From assembly GCF_000449425.2 (NCBI RefSeq), contig NZ_AVHW01000104.1, positions 1 through 56,400 of the forward strand: a stretch of 56,400 nucleotides of DNA, given 5' to 3'. Position 1 is the first letter of the stretch. Each line of letters begins with the position of its first letter. The notes below the pieces were generated by a model. The model searched no databases and was not told where the DNA came from. It worked only from the letters and a program-made list of their open reading frames with translations. This DNA is from Clostridioides difficile CD160 (GTDB taxonomy: Bacteria > Bacillota > Clostridia > Peptostreptococcales > Peptostreptococcaceae). A program made the translations under genes and the position numbers. Shown here one piece after another: positions 37,178 through 46,729 of the stretch.

Positions 37178-38240
37178 TATAATTTACTCCACCTATCATT
37201 CTTGTCAGAAATTCTTGGTCAGTACATCTACTAAGTGCCATATCTTTTGTAATTTTTCCGTTTTTATAAAGTTCCATTAAATCTTGGTCCATAGTCTTCA
37301 TACCTGCTTTGACGCCAGTTTGTATCATGTTTGGAATTTGATATGTTTTACCTTCTCTTATTAAGTTTTTTATTGCTGGAGTAGCAAACATCAATTCAAT
37401 TGCAGCTATTCTACCTTTTCCATCTGCTGTAGGAAGTAATTGCTGTGATACTACCCCTTCACAAACTGTAGATAGTTGAGTTTTTATTTGTTGCTGTTGA
37501 GATGGTTGGAACATATCCACTATTCTATCGATTGTCTTAGCTGCTCCAACTGTATGTAGTGTTGAAAATACTAAATGACCTGTTTCAGCTGCTGTTAATG
37601 CTATTGATACAGTTTCAGGGTCTCTCATCTCTCCTATTAGTATTACATCTGGGTCTTGACGCAAGATAGCTCTAAGAGCTGAGTGAAAACTTTCAGTATC
37701 AGTTCCTACTTCTCTTTGATTTACTAAGCTTTGTTTATGGCGATGTACATATTCTATTGGGTCTTCAAGTGTAATTATATGTTTTTGTTGTGTTTCATTT
37801 ATTATATTTATCATACTTGCAAGTGTTGTACTTTTACCACTTCCTGTTGGACCTGTAACTAAAACTAGTCCTTTATGTCTGTCAGTAAATGATTTTATAT
37901 TTTCTGGAAGACCTAATTTCTCAAAAGTTGGTATCTCCGCTGTTATAGTTCTTATTGCTATTGCGTAATTTCCTTTTTGTCTATATGAGTTTACCCTAAA
38001 TCTCTCACCTGTTTTTAGAGAAGCTGAAAAATCAGCTTCTCCATGTTCTTCTATTACTTTAAACATAGATTCCCCTGCTATGTCTTTTGCCATTTGCATT
38101 GTTATTTCTGGTGTAAGTATCTGTTCACTTAGTTTTACAAATCCACCTTTTACTCTAGCTACAGGATTTGTTCCAACTGTTATGTGTATGTCTGATGCAT
38201 TTAGTCTTATACCTTGCTCCAATAAATCATAAATATACAT
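37158..38240 (-). CDS. pilT: Pilus retraction ATPase PilT
   Basis: 360 residues. Walker A GPTGSGKST at 130-138, Walker B DPDVILIGEMRDPE and the PilT-specific AIKNLIREGK (AIRNLIRE-type) motif are all present. It powers pilus depolymerisation and, with it, twitching or surface motility. ATG follows GGAGATT at 8 nt. Encoded within the pilus operon between pilK and pilD1, 105 nt after pilK; I see no clear promoter in that gap. Confidence 0.96.
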   Translation of the reverse strand: MYIYDLLEQGIRLNASDIHITVGTNPVARVKGGFVKLSEQILTPEITMQMAKDIAGESMFKVIEEHGEADFSASLKTGERFRVNSYRQKGNYAIAIRTITAEIPTFEKLGLPENIKSFTDRHKGLVLVTGPTGSGKSTTLASMINIINETQQKHIITLEDPIEYVHRHKQSLVNQREVGTDTESFHSALRAILRQDPDVILIGEMRDPETVSIALTAAETGHLVFSTLHTVGAAKTIDRIVDMFQPSQQQQIKTQLSTVCEGVVSQQLLPTADGKGRIAAIELMFATPAIKNLIREGKTYQIPNMIQTGVKAGMKTMDQDLMELYKNGKITKDMALSRCTDQEFLTRMIGGVNYNGHYNR

Positions 38241-38345
38241 AATATTTAATCTCCATATCTTCCATTAGTTTACTTATTTTTTTAGCAATAAATATATAAA
38301 GTTATTTTATTACTTGTTTGTTTATACTAAGTTATATTTTTATGT

Positions 38346-39881
38346 TTAGTTTACTTTTTTGTATGAACTTATGTCATGACTAATTGAAATTTTATCTTTT
38401 ATGTCATAATTATCTAATATATTTGAATCTACATTTATATTAAATTTAACTTTAGCTTCAACTTCATATTTTGAATTTGAGTTTTCTTCAACGCCTAATC
38501 CAAGAATATTTTTTTGCCCATCTTTAACTTCTACCTCTTTTATTCCATTTTTATCACCAGTTACTATTAAACTTAACTCTGCACCTGAGCCATTTTCTTT
38601 TAATTCTGGCCAGTTTTCCTTTGTCATGTCATAGTCAGCTTTATAAAAAGGTATTTTTATAGTGGCATCTTCTGTTTTATCAACTTCTTGAGGTTTTAAT
38701 TCTTTCAGTCTACATTTTATCTCTGCTAAAAGCTCATTCTGTATATAGTCAAAAGTTGTTATCAAGGCCATATTATCATATTCTACTGGTATCTTCTCAT
38801 AAGACAAACTTTTTAATTGATTGCATTGCTCTGATATCTCATATAGTAAATCTTTATATTCCAGAAAATTTTCTGCTGTATTTTTATTTCCATTAGAGAT
38901 ATTATCACTTAATTTTTCAAATTTTTTTACATTATTTCTCAAGTGAACTCTCAAAGCATTAAACCCTTCATTTTGATTTGGTAAAACCCTTAACATATCT
39001 TCTAATGTCTCCCATTTACTATTCCAATATCTATTCCCATTTATTATAGGATTTTGTATTAAGTCATGATACTGTTGATAATTTGGAATTCCATCAGATA
39101 CTTCTACTTTTTGCTCATCAATATGAAATGTATGTCTGTACTCAATCATATTTTGCATTGCCAAGGAAATATTATCTAAAGCTTTATAAGTGTACGAAAA
39201 GGTCGCATTTAAATGTTCATTTTCAACTTTATTTCCTTCTAAAAACATTTTTAAAAGAATATCATTATTTACTAACTTTGTCTGAAGTAATGTAGTTGAA
39301 TCTATATCTCCAACCAAAATACTTTCATTTATTTTACTGATATCTCCAGAAGTATAAGTCTTACAAATTTTTAATGTAGAATCTCTATGTGAAAGAATAG
39401 TTTCAGCTATATCTTCAATATCCCTATCATCAAATATATTTAAACCCTGTAATTTTTTTAACTCTATACTAGCTTTTTCTAAATCTGGAGCAGCCTTATT
39501 TAAATAGAACTTTATATTATTCATATACCCAAGTCTCTCCACTGGAAGATTTTCCTCATCTTGATTATTAACATCTGTATCTGATATATTCCTTAATGTT
39601 GACCTAGATATAGATTTTTCTTTATTTTCATTTTTAAACTCATTATCTATTTTTTCAAGCTCATCATATAATTTTGTATATGCTTTATCAACACTATTTT
39701 CCACACATGTTTCTGCCAAATACTTTGCTTGTATACCCTCATTAGTAGTCTTTGTAGATTTTATTCTATTAGCTATCTGATTTGAAAACGTCAACCCAAC
39801 AATAGAAAGCAATGCTACTACAACCAAAACTAAAACTAAAGCTGCCCCTCTTTCACTTTTAGATTTATTCCACTTCCTCAA
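38346..39881 (-). CDS. pilK: PilK, large GspK-like minor pilin
   Basis: 511 residues. The prepilin site is RG|AALVL after Gly12, followed by a hydrophobic helix to about residue 34. Position +5, Glu in nearly all pilins, is Leu17 here, as in GspK/PilK-type tip pilins. The rest is a large, mainly helical, charged domain with no match that I recognise. The start is TTG with GGGGTG 5 nt upstream. Placed behind pilV and pilU, it likely forms the initiation tip complex with them. Confidence 0.88.
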   Translation of the reverse strand: MRKWNKSKSERGAALVLVLVVVALLSIVGLTFSNQIANRIKSTKTTNEGIQAKYLAETCVENSVDKAYTKLYDELEKIDNEFKNENKEKSISRSTLRNISDTDVNNQDEENLPVERLGYMNNIKFYLNKAAPDLEKASIELKKLQGLNIFDDRDIEDIAETILSHRDSTLKICKTYTSGDISKINESILVGDIDSTTLLQTKLVNNDILLKMFLEGNKVENEHLNATFSYTYKALDNISLAMQNMIEYRHTFHIDEQKVEVSDGIPNYQQYHDLIQNPIINGNRYWNSKWETLEDMLRVLPNQNEGFNALRVHLRNNVKKFEKLSDNISNGNKNTAENFLEYKDLLYEISEQCNQLKSLSYEKIPVEYDNMALITTFDYIQNELLAEIKCRLKELKPQEVDKTEDATIKIPFYKADYDMTKENWPELKENGSGAELSLIVTGDKNGIKEVEVKDGQKNILGLGVEENSNSKYEVEAKVKFNINVDSNILDNYDIKDKISISHDISSYKKVN

Positions 39882-39901
39882 AATCTCACCCCCAAGTAAA
39901 A

Positions 39902-40429
39902 TTATTTATCTTTAAATACTTCAGTTACAATTTTAACTTCTTTTTTACTTGAATAATCACTCATACTTTTCCCAGTTGCAGTTATTTTATATATTTGACC
40001 ATTTTTATCTTCTACAGTAATCTTTATCTTATTTACAATACTTTCCTTGTCAATTAAATCTCCATCTTTATTTTCTATTGTTGTAATCTTTTCATACGGA
40101 GTATCATATAAACTCACATCATCCTTACTAAGTACTTTATCATACACAACTTTTTTTGACTTATCTATGAGTTTTTCATACACGGCAGTTCCGTCTTCTC
40201 GTTTTTCTAAACTATCAAAATCAAATTCTCCACTCTTTATTTTTCCTCTCAGATTTTCTATTTCACTTTGAACATAGTTTAAGGAACTTATATCTGTATC
40301 ATTTTTAGTGTTAGCTTTGTTGTTAGTATTGATAATATTAAAAAATGCAAATAGTATAATTCCCATAATAGCCATAGCTACTAATACTTCCATTAAAGAA
40401 AATCCTTTTTCATTACTCTTTTTACGCAT
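39902..40429 (-). CDS. pilU: PilU, minor prepilin
   Basis: 175 residues. The prepilin leader ends NEKG|FSLMEV (cut after Gly9, Glu14 at +5), followed by a 20-residue hydrophobic helix and a small, lysine- and aspartate-rich globular domain. In this organism the name PilU denotes a minor pilin and not the PilT-like ATPase of Pseudomonas. ATG has GGTTGAT upstream. Lies between pilV and pilK. Confidence 0.88.
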   Translation of the reverse strand: MRKKSNEKGFSLMEVLVAMAIMGIILFAFFNIINTNNKANTKNDTDISSLNYVQSEIENLRGKIKSGEFDFDSLEKREDGTAVYEKLIDKSKKVVYDKVLSKDDVSLYDTPYEKITTIENKDGDLIDKESIVNKIKITVEDKNGQIYKITATGKSMSDYSSKKEVKIVTEVFKDK

Positions 40430-40465
40430 ATTTTATCAACCTACTTATTTTTAAATAAATTCTTA

Positions 40466-41032
40466 TTACCCAATTCTAGACATAACATCAAATGTATAAG
40501 TCTTATTATTTAAATCACTATCTTTCTGACTTTCTTGTGTTGATTCATTATAGTATATACTTACAGTATAAATAGATTTATCAGCTTGCTTCTCTATTTT
40601 AAATGGTGTTTCCTTCATTTCTTTATTATTTTGAACTAGTGGTTGATTAGATATTATTTCTTCTCTAACCGCATTTTCGGCATCAGGAGTATCTTTTTGA
40701 ATTCTCGTTACAGAATATACTCCTGTATTATTTTTAGTTTCTATAGAAACTTCATACCTTACGATATTATCTGGTGTCTCTATATTATATTCATAATTAC
40801 TACCTGAACTAGCTTTTCTTACCTCTTTGCAGTTTTCTAAATCCCTATTTAGATATTTATTAATCAAATTAACATTTACTTGAGCATCTGTAATGATTTG
40901 TTGTTTCTTTACTGCTGATGTTATACCATTAAACACTTTATAAGAAATACTTAAAACTACAGTTAATATAAATACTGCTACTATTATTTCTAATAAGGTA
41001 AGACCCTTTTCATTATTTTTGTACAAGTTCAT
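40466..41032 (-). CDS. pilV: PilV, minor prepilin
   Basis: 188 residues from this ATG. The prepilin site is EKG|LTLLE (cut after Gly10, Glu at +5; Leu instead of Phe at +1). A hydrophobic helix follows, then a C-terminal beta-rich domain. AGGTGAT overlaps the ATG at 41032, which leaves only 2 nt of spacing; a TTG at 41026 (8 nt after AGG) may be the true start, giving a leader of eight residues. First of the three minor pilin genes pilV-pilU-pilK. Confidence 0.86.
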   Translation of the reverse strand: MNLYKNNEKGLTLLEIIVAVFILTVVLSISYKVFNGITSAVKKQQIITDAQVNVNLINKYLNRDLENCKEVRKASSGSNYEYNIETPDNIVRYEVSIETKNNTGVYSVTRIQKDTPDAENAVREEIISNQPLVQNNKEMKETPFKIEKQADKSIYTVSIYYNESTQESQKDSDLNNKTYTFDVMSRIG

Positions 41033-41058
41033 CACCTATCTTTAAAGCCTATTTAGCT

Positions 41059-41967
41059 TTATTTTGCACTAGACTTAAATGGATTATATTTTCCTGGTCT
41101 CCATGAAGATGGATTATCTGTATCAAGTATCATAGTAGTATTATCCTTAGTGTACATTATAAATTTAAATGTAGCATCTACTACACCTTCTGCTTCTGGA
41201 GCCACAACTTCTTTTTGTGTTTCTTTCTCTGTAGCTGCTCTAAGTACACAAGTATTACATAGATAACTAGTAGACCTATCTAAAAGCTTATCATTTTTTA
41301 AAATTTCGCCTTCTTTTATCAATGGACAATCATTATATAAGTGCCATTTGTCTTCGCCTTCTACCCAATATATTTTTGTATCTTTATTTATGTTCACATT
41401 TTTAATTAAATCCTTATTGCTTGTCGTTTCTTTTTCTTCTTTTTCTGGCTCTATGTATGAAGTCATTGTATAATCTAATATCTGAGTAACATTTTTTTGT
41501 TCTTCTAAATAAGCCATTAATTTTTTGACATTTCTATAATCCCCTCTAACACTTATTGTTGTTGATACACCATAAAAATGCTCATATTCTCTAACACTTC
41601 CAACATCGTAACTAGTTAAGTCAATATTATATACTTTCATTTTCTTATCTAAGCCTATTAAAAAAAGTCCATCTTGCATATCATATAAAAGATTTTTGCT
41701 TTTTTCTTTCAGCTCACTTTCAACTTCTTTAAGTTGTTTTTCATATTTTGGCATAAGAGCTGTTTTCTCTTTATATGTATTTAATTTTTCTGTAGATTGT
41801 TTTACAGAATTTTTTGTAGCAACATATTTTTGGTATTGAGGATAAAGCCCAAAGTATCCATATGATAAAATAGCTAATAAAATTATGACTTTTATAAGAA
41901 TTCCTTTTAAGCTAACTTCCATTTTGAATATATCTTTTATATCTTTTTTAAATATATCTTTATTCAT
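41059..41967 (-). CDS. pilO: PilO-like assembly protein with Cys/His insert
   Basis: 302 residues: cytosolic N-terminus (1-20), one membrane helix (22-40), a coiled coil (48-95), a PilO-type ferredoxin-like domain (100-172), and then an unusual extension. Residues 198-242 have the pattern KIYWVEGEDKWHLYNDC...YLCNTC, with His209, Cys214, Cys237 and Cys240 arranged like the small Ada-type/YHxxxC...CxxC metal modules seen at the end of secreted nucleases. The stretch after 260 continues as beta strands. It overlaps the pilMN stop by 8 nt. Confidence 0.82.
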   Translation of the reverse strand: MNKDIFKKDIKDIFKMEVSLKGILIKVIILLAILSYGYFGLYPQYQKYVATKNSVKQSTEKLNTYKEKTALMPKYEKQLKEVESELKEKSKNLLYDMQDGLFLIGLDKKMKVYNIDLTSYDVGSVREYEHFYGVSTTISVRGDYRNVKKLMAYLEEQKNVTQILDYTMTSYIEPEKEEKETTSNKDLIKNVNINKDTKIYWVEGEDKWHLYNDCPLIKEGEILKNDKLLDRSTSYLCNTCVLRAATEKETQKEVVAPEAEGVVDATFKFIMYTKDNTTMILDTDNPSSWRPGKYNPFKSSAK

Positions 41968-43672
41968 TAGTTAATACACCTTCTTTCAGGTATAATGTCA
42001 TACTAAATGTATAGTTAGAATCTTCTTCATTATTTTTTATGCTATGTAATTTAACATCTTCAAAATAATACAAGCCCTTTAATTTATATAAAAATTGACC
42101 TACATAAGAAGAATCTTTAGCGTTTCCTTCTATGTTTATAACATTTGGTATCTTATCATATAATGGTGTTTTATCATCTTTTTCTGTATCAGCACTATCA
42201 GTTTCACTATCTCCAGTTAATGCTTCTGATACATTTGTAGTCTTATCTTCATTTAAATCACTGCTGGTTTTATCTCCATCATTATTACTTTTCGTATTTG
42301 ATTTTGTTTCATTGCTACTTGATTTATTTGTGGTAGTTTTATTGTTATTTGAGTTCTCAGTTTTATTAGTAGTCCCAAGATTTTGATAAGTCGTTGATAG
42401 GTTCGTTAGTTCAACTCTACTTGGAGTATTTTTATCTATATCATCCAATAAATTTTCCCATTTTACCTTTTTCCCAATTAACATATCATATACCTTTATT
42501 TCTTCAGTTTTGCTTTGTATCATTTTTTCTATGTTTCCAATCTGATAATATGCAGATTCAATATTTCTTATTTCATCATTAACATTTTCAAGCTCTTTAT
42601 TGGCTAGATTATTAAAAAAAATCAAACATAAATATGGAATAGCAAGAACTAATATAACTATTGGTGCTATTTTCAGTATGTTTTTCATTTGTTTGGCTTT
42701 CATCTGTTTTTTGAGTATATCCATTGGTAAAAAGTTTATATTTTCAAAATCTTTTTTACCTTTAGGTTCTATCATACTTCCTAGAATCTCTACGATTGAA
42801 TTTATATCGTCTTCGTCTATATCTCCAGTTATCATATCAGATATATCCATTATTTCAGTAAGACCTTGAGAAACATAATTTGAAAATGCAGAACTAAAAG
42901 CCTCGTAAATTAATTTATTGGAATATCTTTTTCCTAATATTAATATAGTGTCTGTAACTTTACCAAAGTTTCTTGATGAATAGTAATTCATAAGACCTTT
43001 TGATTCTTCTACTACATTTAATAACTGCATTTCCATGTCTTTTGCAGTTATTCTTATAGGTATATTATCACTAATAAATAAAGTATCTTTCTTATATATA
43101 TTTATAATTGTACTATTGTCACTTATATTAGTTACCATTATGTCACTGTAATCTAAATTTTTAAGAATTCTTAAATAAGCTGTTGATAGTGTATCTACTC
43201 TATCTAATATTAAATCAAACTCATGCATTATCTCTACAATTGCATTTATTTCTTCCTTTTTTATAGCTCCAATGATAAGATTCAAACTTGACTCCTCACC
43301 AGTTGAACTATCTGATGTTTCACTAGATACTTCATATGAAAACACATATTCATCTGATTCCAAAGCCATCATCTCATCCATTTCTAGCTTCATAAATCCA
43401 TCTAAATCCTTTTTATCCATCTTAGGGAGTTTTTGGGGTTTTAGAATTACATCTCTTGTATTTAAACAAAAAACTACGTGTCTTGATTTTAACTTCACAT
43501 TTTCTAATGCGTATCTCAATAGAGCATACTTTTCCTTAGAAAAATCTTGTGCAATATCCTCTATTGAAAACGCATTAAAACTTTTTATATAAAACTTATC
43601 TTTATCATGTTTATATCTGCCCTCAACTATGGAAATAGAATCGCCATAATATGATACATAAACCTTGTTCAT
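41960..43672 (-). CDS. pilMN: PilM-PilN fusion protein
   Basis: 570 residues. The N-terminal 310 residues match the actin-like PilM fold, which is cytosolic. Residues 312-319 (INFLPMDI) fit the N-terminal PilN peptide that normally binds PilM; a membrane helix follows (333-354) with the PilN extracytoplasmic coiled coil. Fusing the two fixes their 1:1 ratio. Residues about 440-508 are a low-complexity Asn/Thr/Ser/Asp linker before the last PilN strand region. It connects PilB/PilC in the cell to PilO outside. Confidence 0.88.
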   Translation of the reverse strand: MNKVYVSYYGDSISIVEGRYKHDKDKFYIKSFNAFSIEDIAQDFSKEKYALLRYALENVKLKSRHVVFCLNTRDVILKPQKLPKMDKKDLDGFMKLEMDEMMALESDEYVFSYEVSSETSDSSTGEESSLNLIIGAIKKEEINAIVEIMHEFDLILDRVDTLSTAYLRILKNLDYSDIMVTNISDNSTIINIYKKDTLFISDNIPIRITAKDMEMQLLNVVEESKGLMNYYSSRNFGKVTDTILILGKRYSNKLIYEAFSSAFSNYVSQGLTEIMDISDMITGDIDEDDINSIVEILGSMIEPKGKKDFENINFLPMDILKKQMKAKQMKNILKIAPIVILVLAIPYLCLIFFNNLANKELENVNDEIRNIESAYYQIGNIEKMIQSKTEEIKVYDMLIGKKVKWENLLDDIDKNTPSRVELTNLSTTYQNLGTTNKTENSNNNKTTTNKSSSNETKSNTKSNNDGDKTSSDLNEDKTTNVSEALTGDSETDSADTEKDDKTPLYDKIPNVINIEGNAKDSSYVGQFLYKLKGLYYFEDVKLHSIKNNEEDSNYTFSMTLYLKEGVLTNE

Positions 43673-43686
43673 TTGTCCTTTCCCTC

Positions 43687-44895
43687 CTACATAGCATCAT
43701 ATATACTAAGCATTGGCATAAATATTGATACAACCAGTACCGCAACTATAATACCAACTGCAATTATTAAAACAGGTTCTATCATTGATGCCATCCTATT
43801 TAAATAAATTTCGGATTCATACTCATAGAATTCGGCCATCTGTCTACTTATATTCTCTAACTCCCCTGTCTGCTCCCCTATAGCTATCATCTGTACTAGC
43901 ACAGAATCAAAATATGTATATCTTTCTAAGTTCTCTGCTAAGCCCTCACCTCTTGTTATTCCATCTTTGGCTGATGCCAAAATCTTTTCTGCCATGGTAT
44001 TATTTACACTATCTATAATATAATCAAGCCCCTGAACTAAAGGGTATCCTGTTGATACAAATAGATACAATGCTCTTGAAAACCGTGTAGCCACCATACA
44101 GTTTATTCCTTTTCCTAAAATAGGAATCTTATTTATGACTCTATCTTTATGTGCTCTACCAATGGGTGTTTTTAGATACTTCTTAAATTGGTAAATAGAC
44201 AATATAATAGCTAGAAGTACTATTATCCAAAAATTCTTCATAAACACACCAAACCCCATAACAATTCTTGTTATAAGTGGAAGAGATGCTCCTACTGTTG
44301 TAATTGAATTAACCATCTTAGGCACCATAAATGCTGTAAATATAAAAATCATTACAAAGGAAGAAATCAAAACTATTAATGGATATGTTGCCGCATTTCT
44401 AAGCTTTTGCTTAACCCTGTGTTCACTATCATAAAATGAAGCCATACTTTTTAGTACTTCATCTAATTTACCAGTAGCCTCACCTGTAGCTATCATAGCC
44501 CCAAGTAATTTTGGAAACTTTGATTTTGATGAAAGCATTGAATCTGCAATAGTAGAACCTATTTTTATTTCTGCTACTATACGATTAATCTCTTCTCTCA
44601 AGGTAACATTAGTTGACCTTCTAGCTAATGTTTCTAGACCTGAGATACTATTTATACCAGAAGATACTATAATAGCAAACTGTCTACAGAAGTGGCTTAT
44701 CTGGTCAGCTCCTAAGTCTTTTTTTCTCTTTCTATTAAAGACGCTTATGTTTTTACTTTTGCTCTCTTTAATTTCGAGAACTCTAAGATTTCTTTTTCTA
44801 AGTAGACTTCTAGCTTCATTAAAATCATTGGCTTCAATTACATCAGTTTGTTTTTTTCCATCCTCTTTTATTACTGTATACTTAAAACTTTTCAT
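43687..44895 (-). CDS. pilC: Pilus inner-membrane platform protein PilC
   Basis: 402 residues with two T2SF/GspF repeats (about 70-190 and 270-395) and three membrane helices near 170-195, 215-240 and 370-395. The cytosolic N-terminal part (1-60) is a small ubiquitin-like fold with YTVIKEDGKKQTDVIEAND. PilC anchors the extension motor PilB and transfers pilin subunits into the fibre. The gene follows pilB by 11 nt. Confidence 0.94.
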   Translation of the reverse strand: MKSFKYTVIKEDGKKQTDVIEANDFNEARSLLRKRNLRVLEIKESKSKNISVFNRKRKKDLGADQISHFCRQFAIIVSSGINSISGLETLARRSTNVTLREEINRIVAEIKIGSTIADSMLSSKSKFPKLLGAMIATGEATGKLDEVLKSMASFYDSEHRVKQKLRNAATYPLIVLISSFVMIFIFTAFMVPKMVNSITTVGASLPLITRIVMGFGVFMKNFWIIVLLAIILSIYQFKKYLKTPIGRAHKDRVINKIPILGKGINCMVATRFSRALYLFVSTGYPLVQGLDYIIDSVNNTMAEKILASAKDGITRGEGLAENLERYTYFDSVLVQMIAIGEQTGELENISRQMAEFYEYESEIYLNRMASMIEPVLIIAVGIIVAVLVVSIFMPMLSIYDAM

Positions 44896-44906
44896 AATAT
44901 CATCCT

Positions 44907-46583
44907 TTAATCAGTCATCAAAATTATTCTAATCATTTCTTCTACTGTTGTCTTTCCATTTAAAACCTTTTTAACTATATCCTCTTTTAGACTAATCATA
45001 CCTTGTTTTCTAGCTACCTTTAAAATTTCTCTTTGATTGGCAGATGAATCTATTAACTCTTTTATTTCTGGTGTAATTTCAAGCATTTCAAATATACCTA
45101 GACGCCCCTTATATCCTGTATTATTGCATCTTTCACAGCCTTCTCCTTTATAAATAGTTACTGATTCATTTACATCAATACCAAGAGCCTTTTTTTCTCC
45201 AATGTCTGCTTCATATGAAACCCTACAATGCTCACATATTTTTCTTGTAAGTCTTTGAGATATTACCCCTAAAACGGATGATGTTATCAAGAAACTTTCT
45301 ACATCCATATCTAAAAGACGTGAAATTGCTCCAACTGCTGTATTTGCATGTAGTGTACTTAAAACTAAATGTCCTGTAAGAGAAGCTCTAATTGCTATTT
45401 CTGCAGTTTCAGTATCTCTTATCTCCCCAACCATTATTATATCTGGGTCTTGACGCATAAAAGCTCTAAGTCCACTGGCAAAGGTAAGACCTGCTTTTTC
45501 ATTTATTTGAGATTGATTTACACCAGGTAATTCATACTCTATAGGGTCTTCTATTGTTAGGAGGTTCCTATTTTCTGTATTTAATTGATTTAACATTGAA
45601 TATAGTGTAGTTGTCTTTCCACTTCCAGTAGGTCCAACCACCAATATAAGTCCATAAGGAGTGTTTATCAACTCGTCATATATCTTAGAGCCATGTTCAT
45701 CTATTCCTAGTACTTCTTTACTAACCATAAAATTACTTTTATCAAGAACCCTCATGGCTATCTTTTCATCCCTATTAGTTGGCATTGTAGAAACCCTAAA
45801 ATCTATAGGTTTGTTATCCACTTTTAAATAGATTCTGCCATCTTGTGGGATTCTCTTTTCAGATATATTTATATCTGACATTATTTTGATACGACTTACT
45901 ACTGCTTTGTATGGCGCTGAGTTCATTCTCATATATTCCCTTAGCATTCCATCTATCCTAAATCTAACACGCATGTAATTTTCACTTTGTTCTATATGTA
46001 TATCACTTGCTTCCATTCTAACAGCATTTTCTAGTATGTTGTTTACTAATCTTACTATTGGAGCTGCATTTACATCTTCTTCAAGTATTACTGTTTCTCT
46101 TACTCCACCAGTTCTGTTTTTGTTGTACTCAGTCATAGCTTTATTTATTTCTGAATGTGCATAAGCATGACCTATTGCTTTGTTTATATCTTCTGCACTC
46201 GATATAAATATCTCTACATCTTTACCTGACATACGTCTTACATCTTGAACTGCTTCTCTATCTTGTGGGTCTGACATGGCTAGACATATCTTGTCTCCAT
46301 CGATTTTGAATGGAAATACAGCATATCTTTTACATATATTTTCTGGAACCATCTTTGTAGCTAATGTGTCTATTTCTGTTCCTTCTAAAAATACACTTTC
46401 TATATCCAAAAGTTCTTTTAATACACTTATTAATAAGTTACTATCTATAAGACCTTCTTGTACTAGAAATTCTCCTAGTCTTTTTCCACTGTTTTTTTGT
46501 TCTGATAATGCCCATTTAAGCTGGTCTTCTGTTATGTATCCTTTTTCAACCAGTTTGTCTCCTATTCTAACTTTTTTAGCCAC
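44907..46583 (-). CDS. pilB: Pilus extension ATPase PilB with MshEN domain
   Basis: 558 residues from the GTG at 46583 (AAAGGAG 8 nt upstream); a GTG at 46592 overlaps that site and is rejected. N-terminal MshEN domain: repeat 1 at 6-29 fits RLGxxLVxxG...L...L..Q with Ile for the first Leu, repeat 2 at 35-58 fits it except that Leu replaces the final Gln; the spacer is five residues. ATPase core with Walker A GPTGSGKT at 317-324, Walker B DPDIIMVGEIRDTET, and paired CEHC and CERC zinc motifs near the C-terminus. It drives pilus growth; the MshEN domain makes direct c-di-GMP binding likely. Confidence 0.95.
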   Translation of the reverse strand: MAKKVRIGDKLVEKGYITEDQLKWALSEQKNSGKRLGEFLVQEGLIDSNLLISVLKELLDIESVFLEGTEIDTLATKMVPENICKRYAVFPFKIDGDKICLAMSDPQDREAVQDVRRMSGKDVEIFISSAEDINKAIGHAYAHSEINKAMTEYNKNRTGGVRETVILEEDVNAAPIVRLVNNILENAVRMEASDIHIEQSENYMRVRFRIDGMLREYMRMNSAPYKAVVSRIKIMSDINISEKRIPQDGRIYLKVDNKPIDFRVSTMPTNRDEKIAMRVLDKSNFMVSKEVLGIDEHGSKIYDELINTPYGLILVVGPTGSGKTTTLYSMLNQLNTENRNLLTIEDPIEYELPGVNQSQINEKAGLTFASGLRAFMRQDPDIIMVGEIRDTETAEIAIRASLTGHLVLSTLHANTAVGAISRLLDMDVESFLITSSVLGVISQRLTRKICEHCRVSYEADIGEKKALGIDVNESVTIYKGEGCERCNNTGYKGRLGIFEMLEITPEIKELIDSSANQREILKVARKQGMISLKEDIVKKVLNGKTTVEEMIRIILMTD

Positions 46584-46649
46584 AGATTTCACTCCTTTAC
46601 TATCTCAATTATATCATCATTTGTGATTGGATATTAAAGAAAATAGTAT

Positions 46650-46680
46650 AAAAGACAGGAAGATTTTCTTCCTGTCTTTT
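46650..46680 (-). terminator. Terminator-like hairpin between pilA1 and pilB
   Basis: AAAAGACAGGAAG and CTTCCTGTCTTTT pair over 13 bp around a 5-nt loop, with a short T-run on the minus strand. No promoter is visible between it and pilB, so it probably ends only part of the transcripts and gives more pilA1 than assembly-gene mRNA. Confidence 0.75.
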
Positions 46681-46729
46681 TTATCATATTTTTCATTGAA
46701 TTTATAATATTTCTTGTAAAAATATTACT

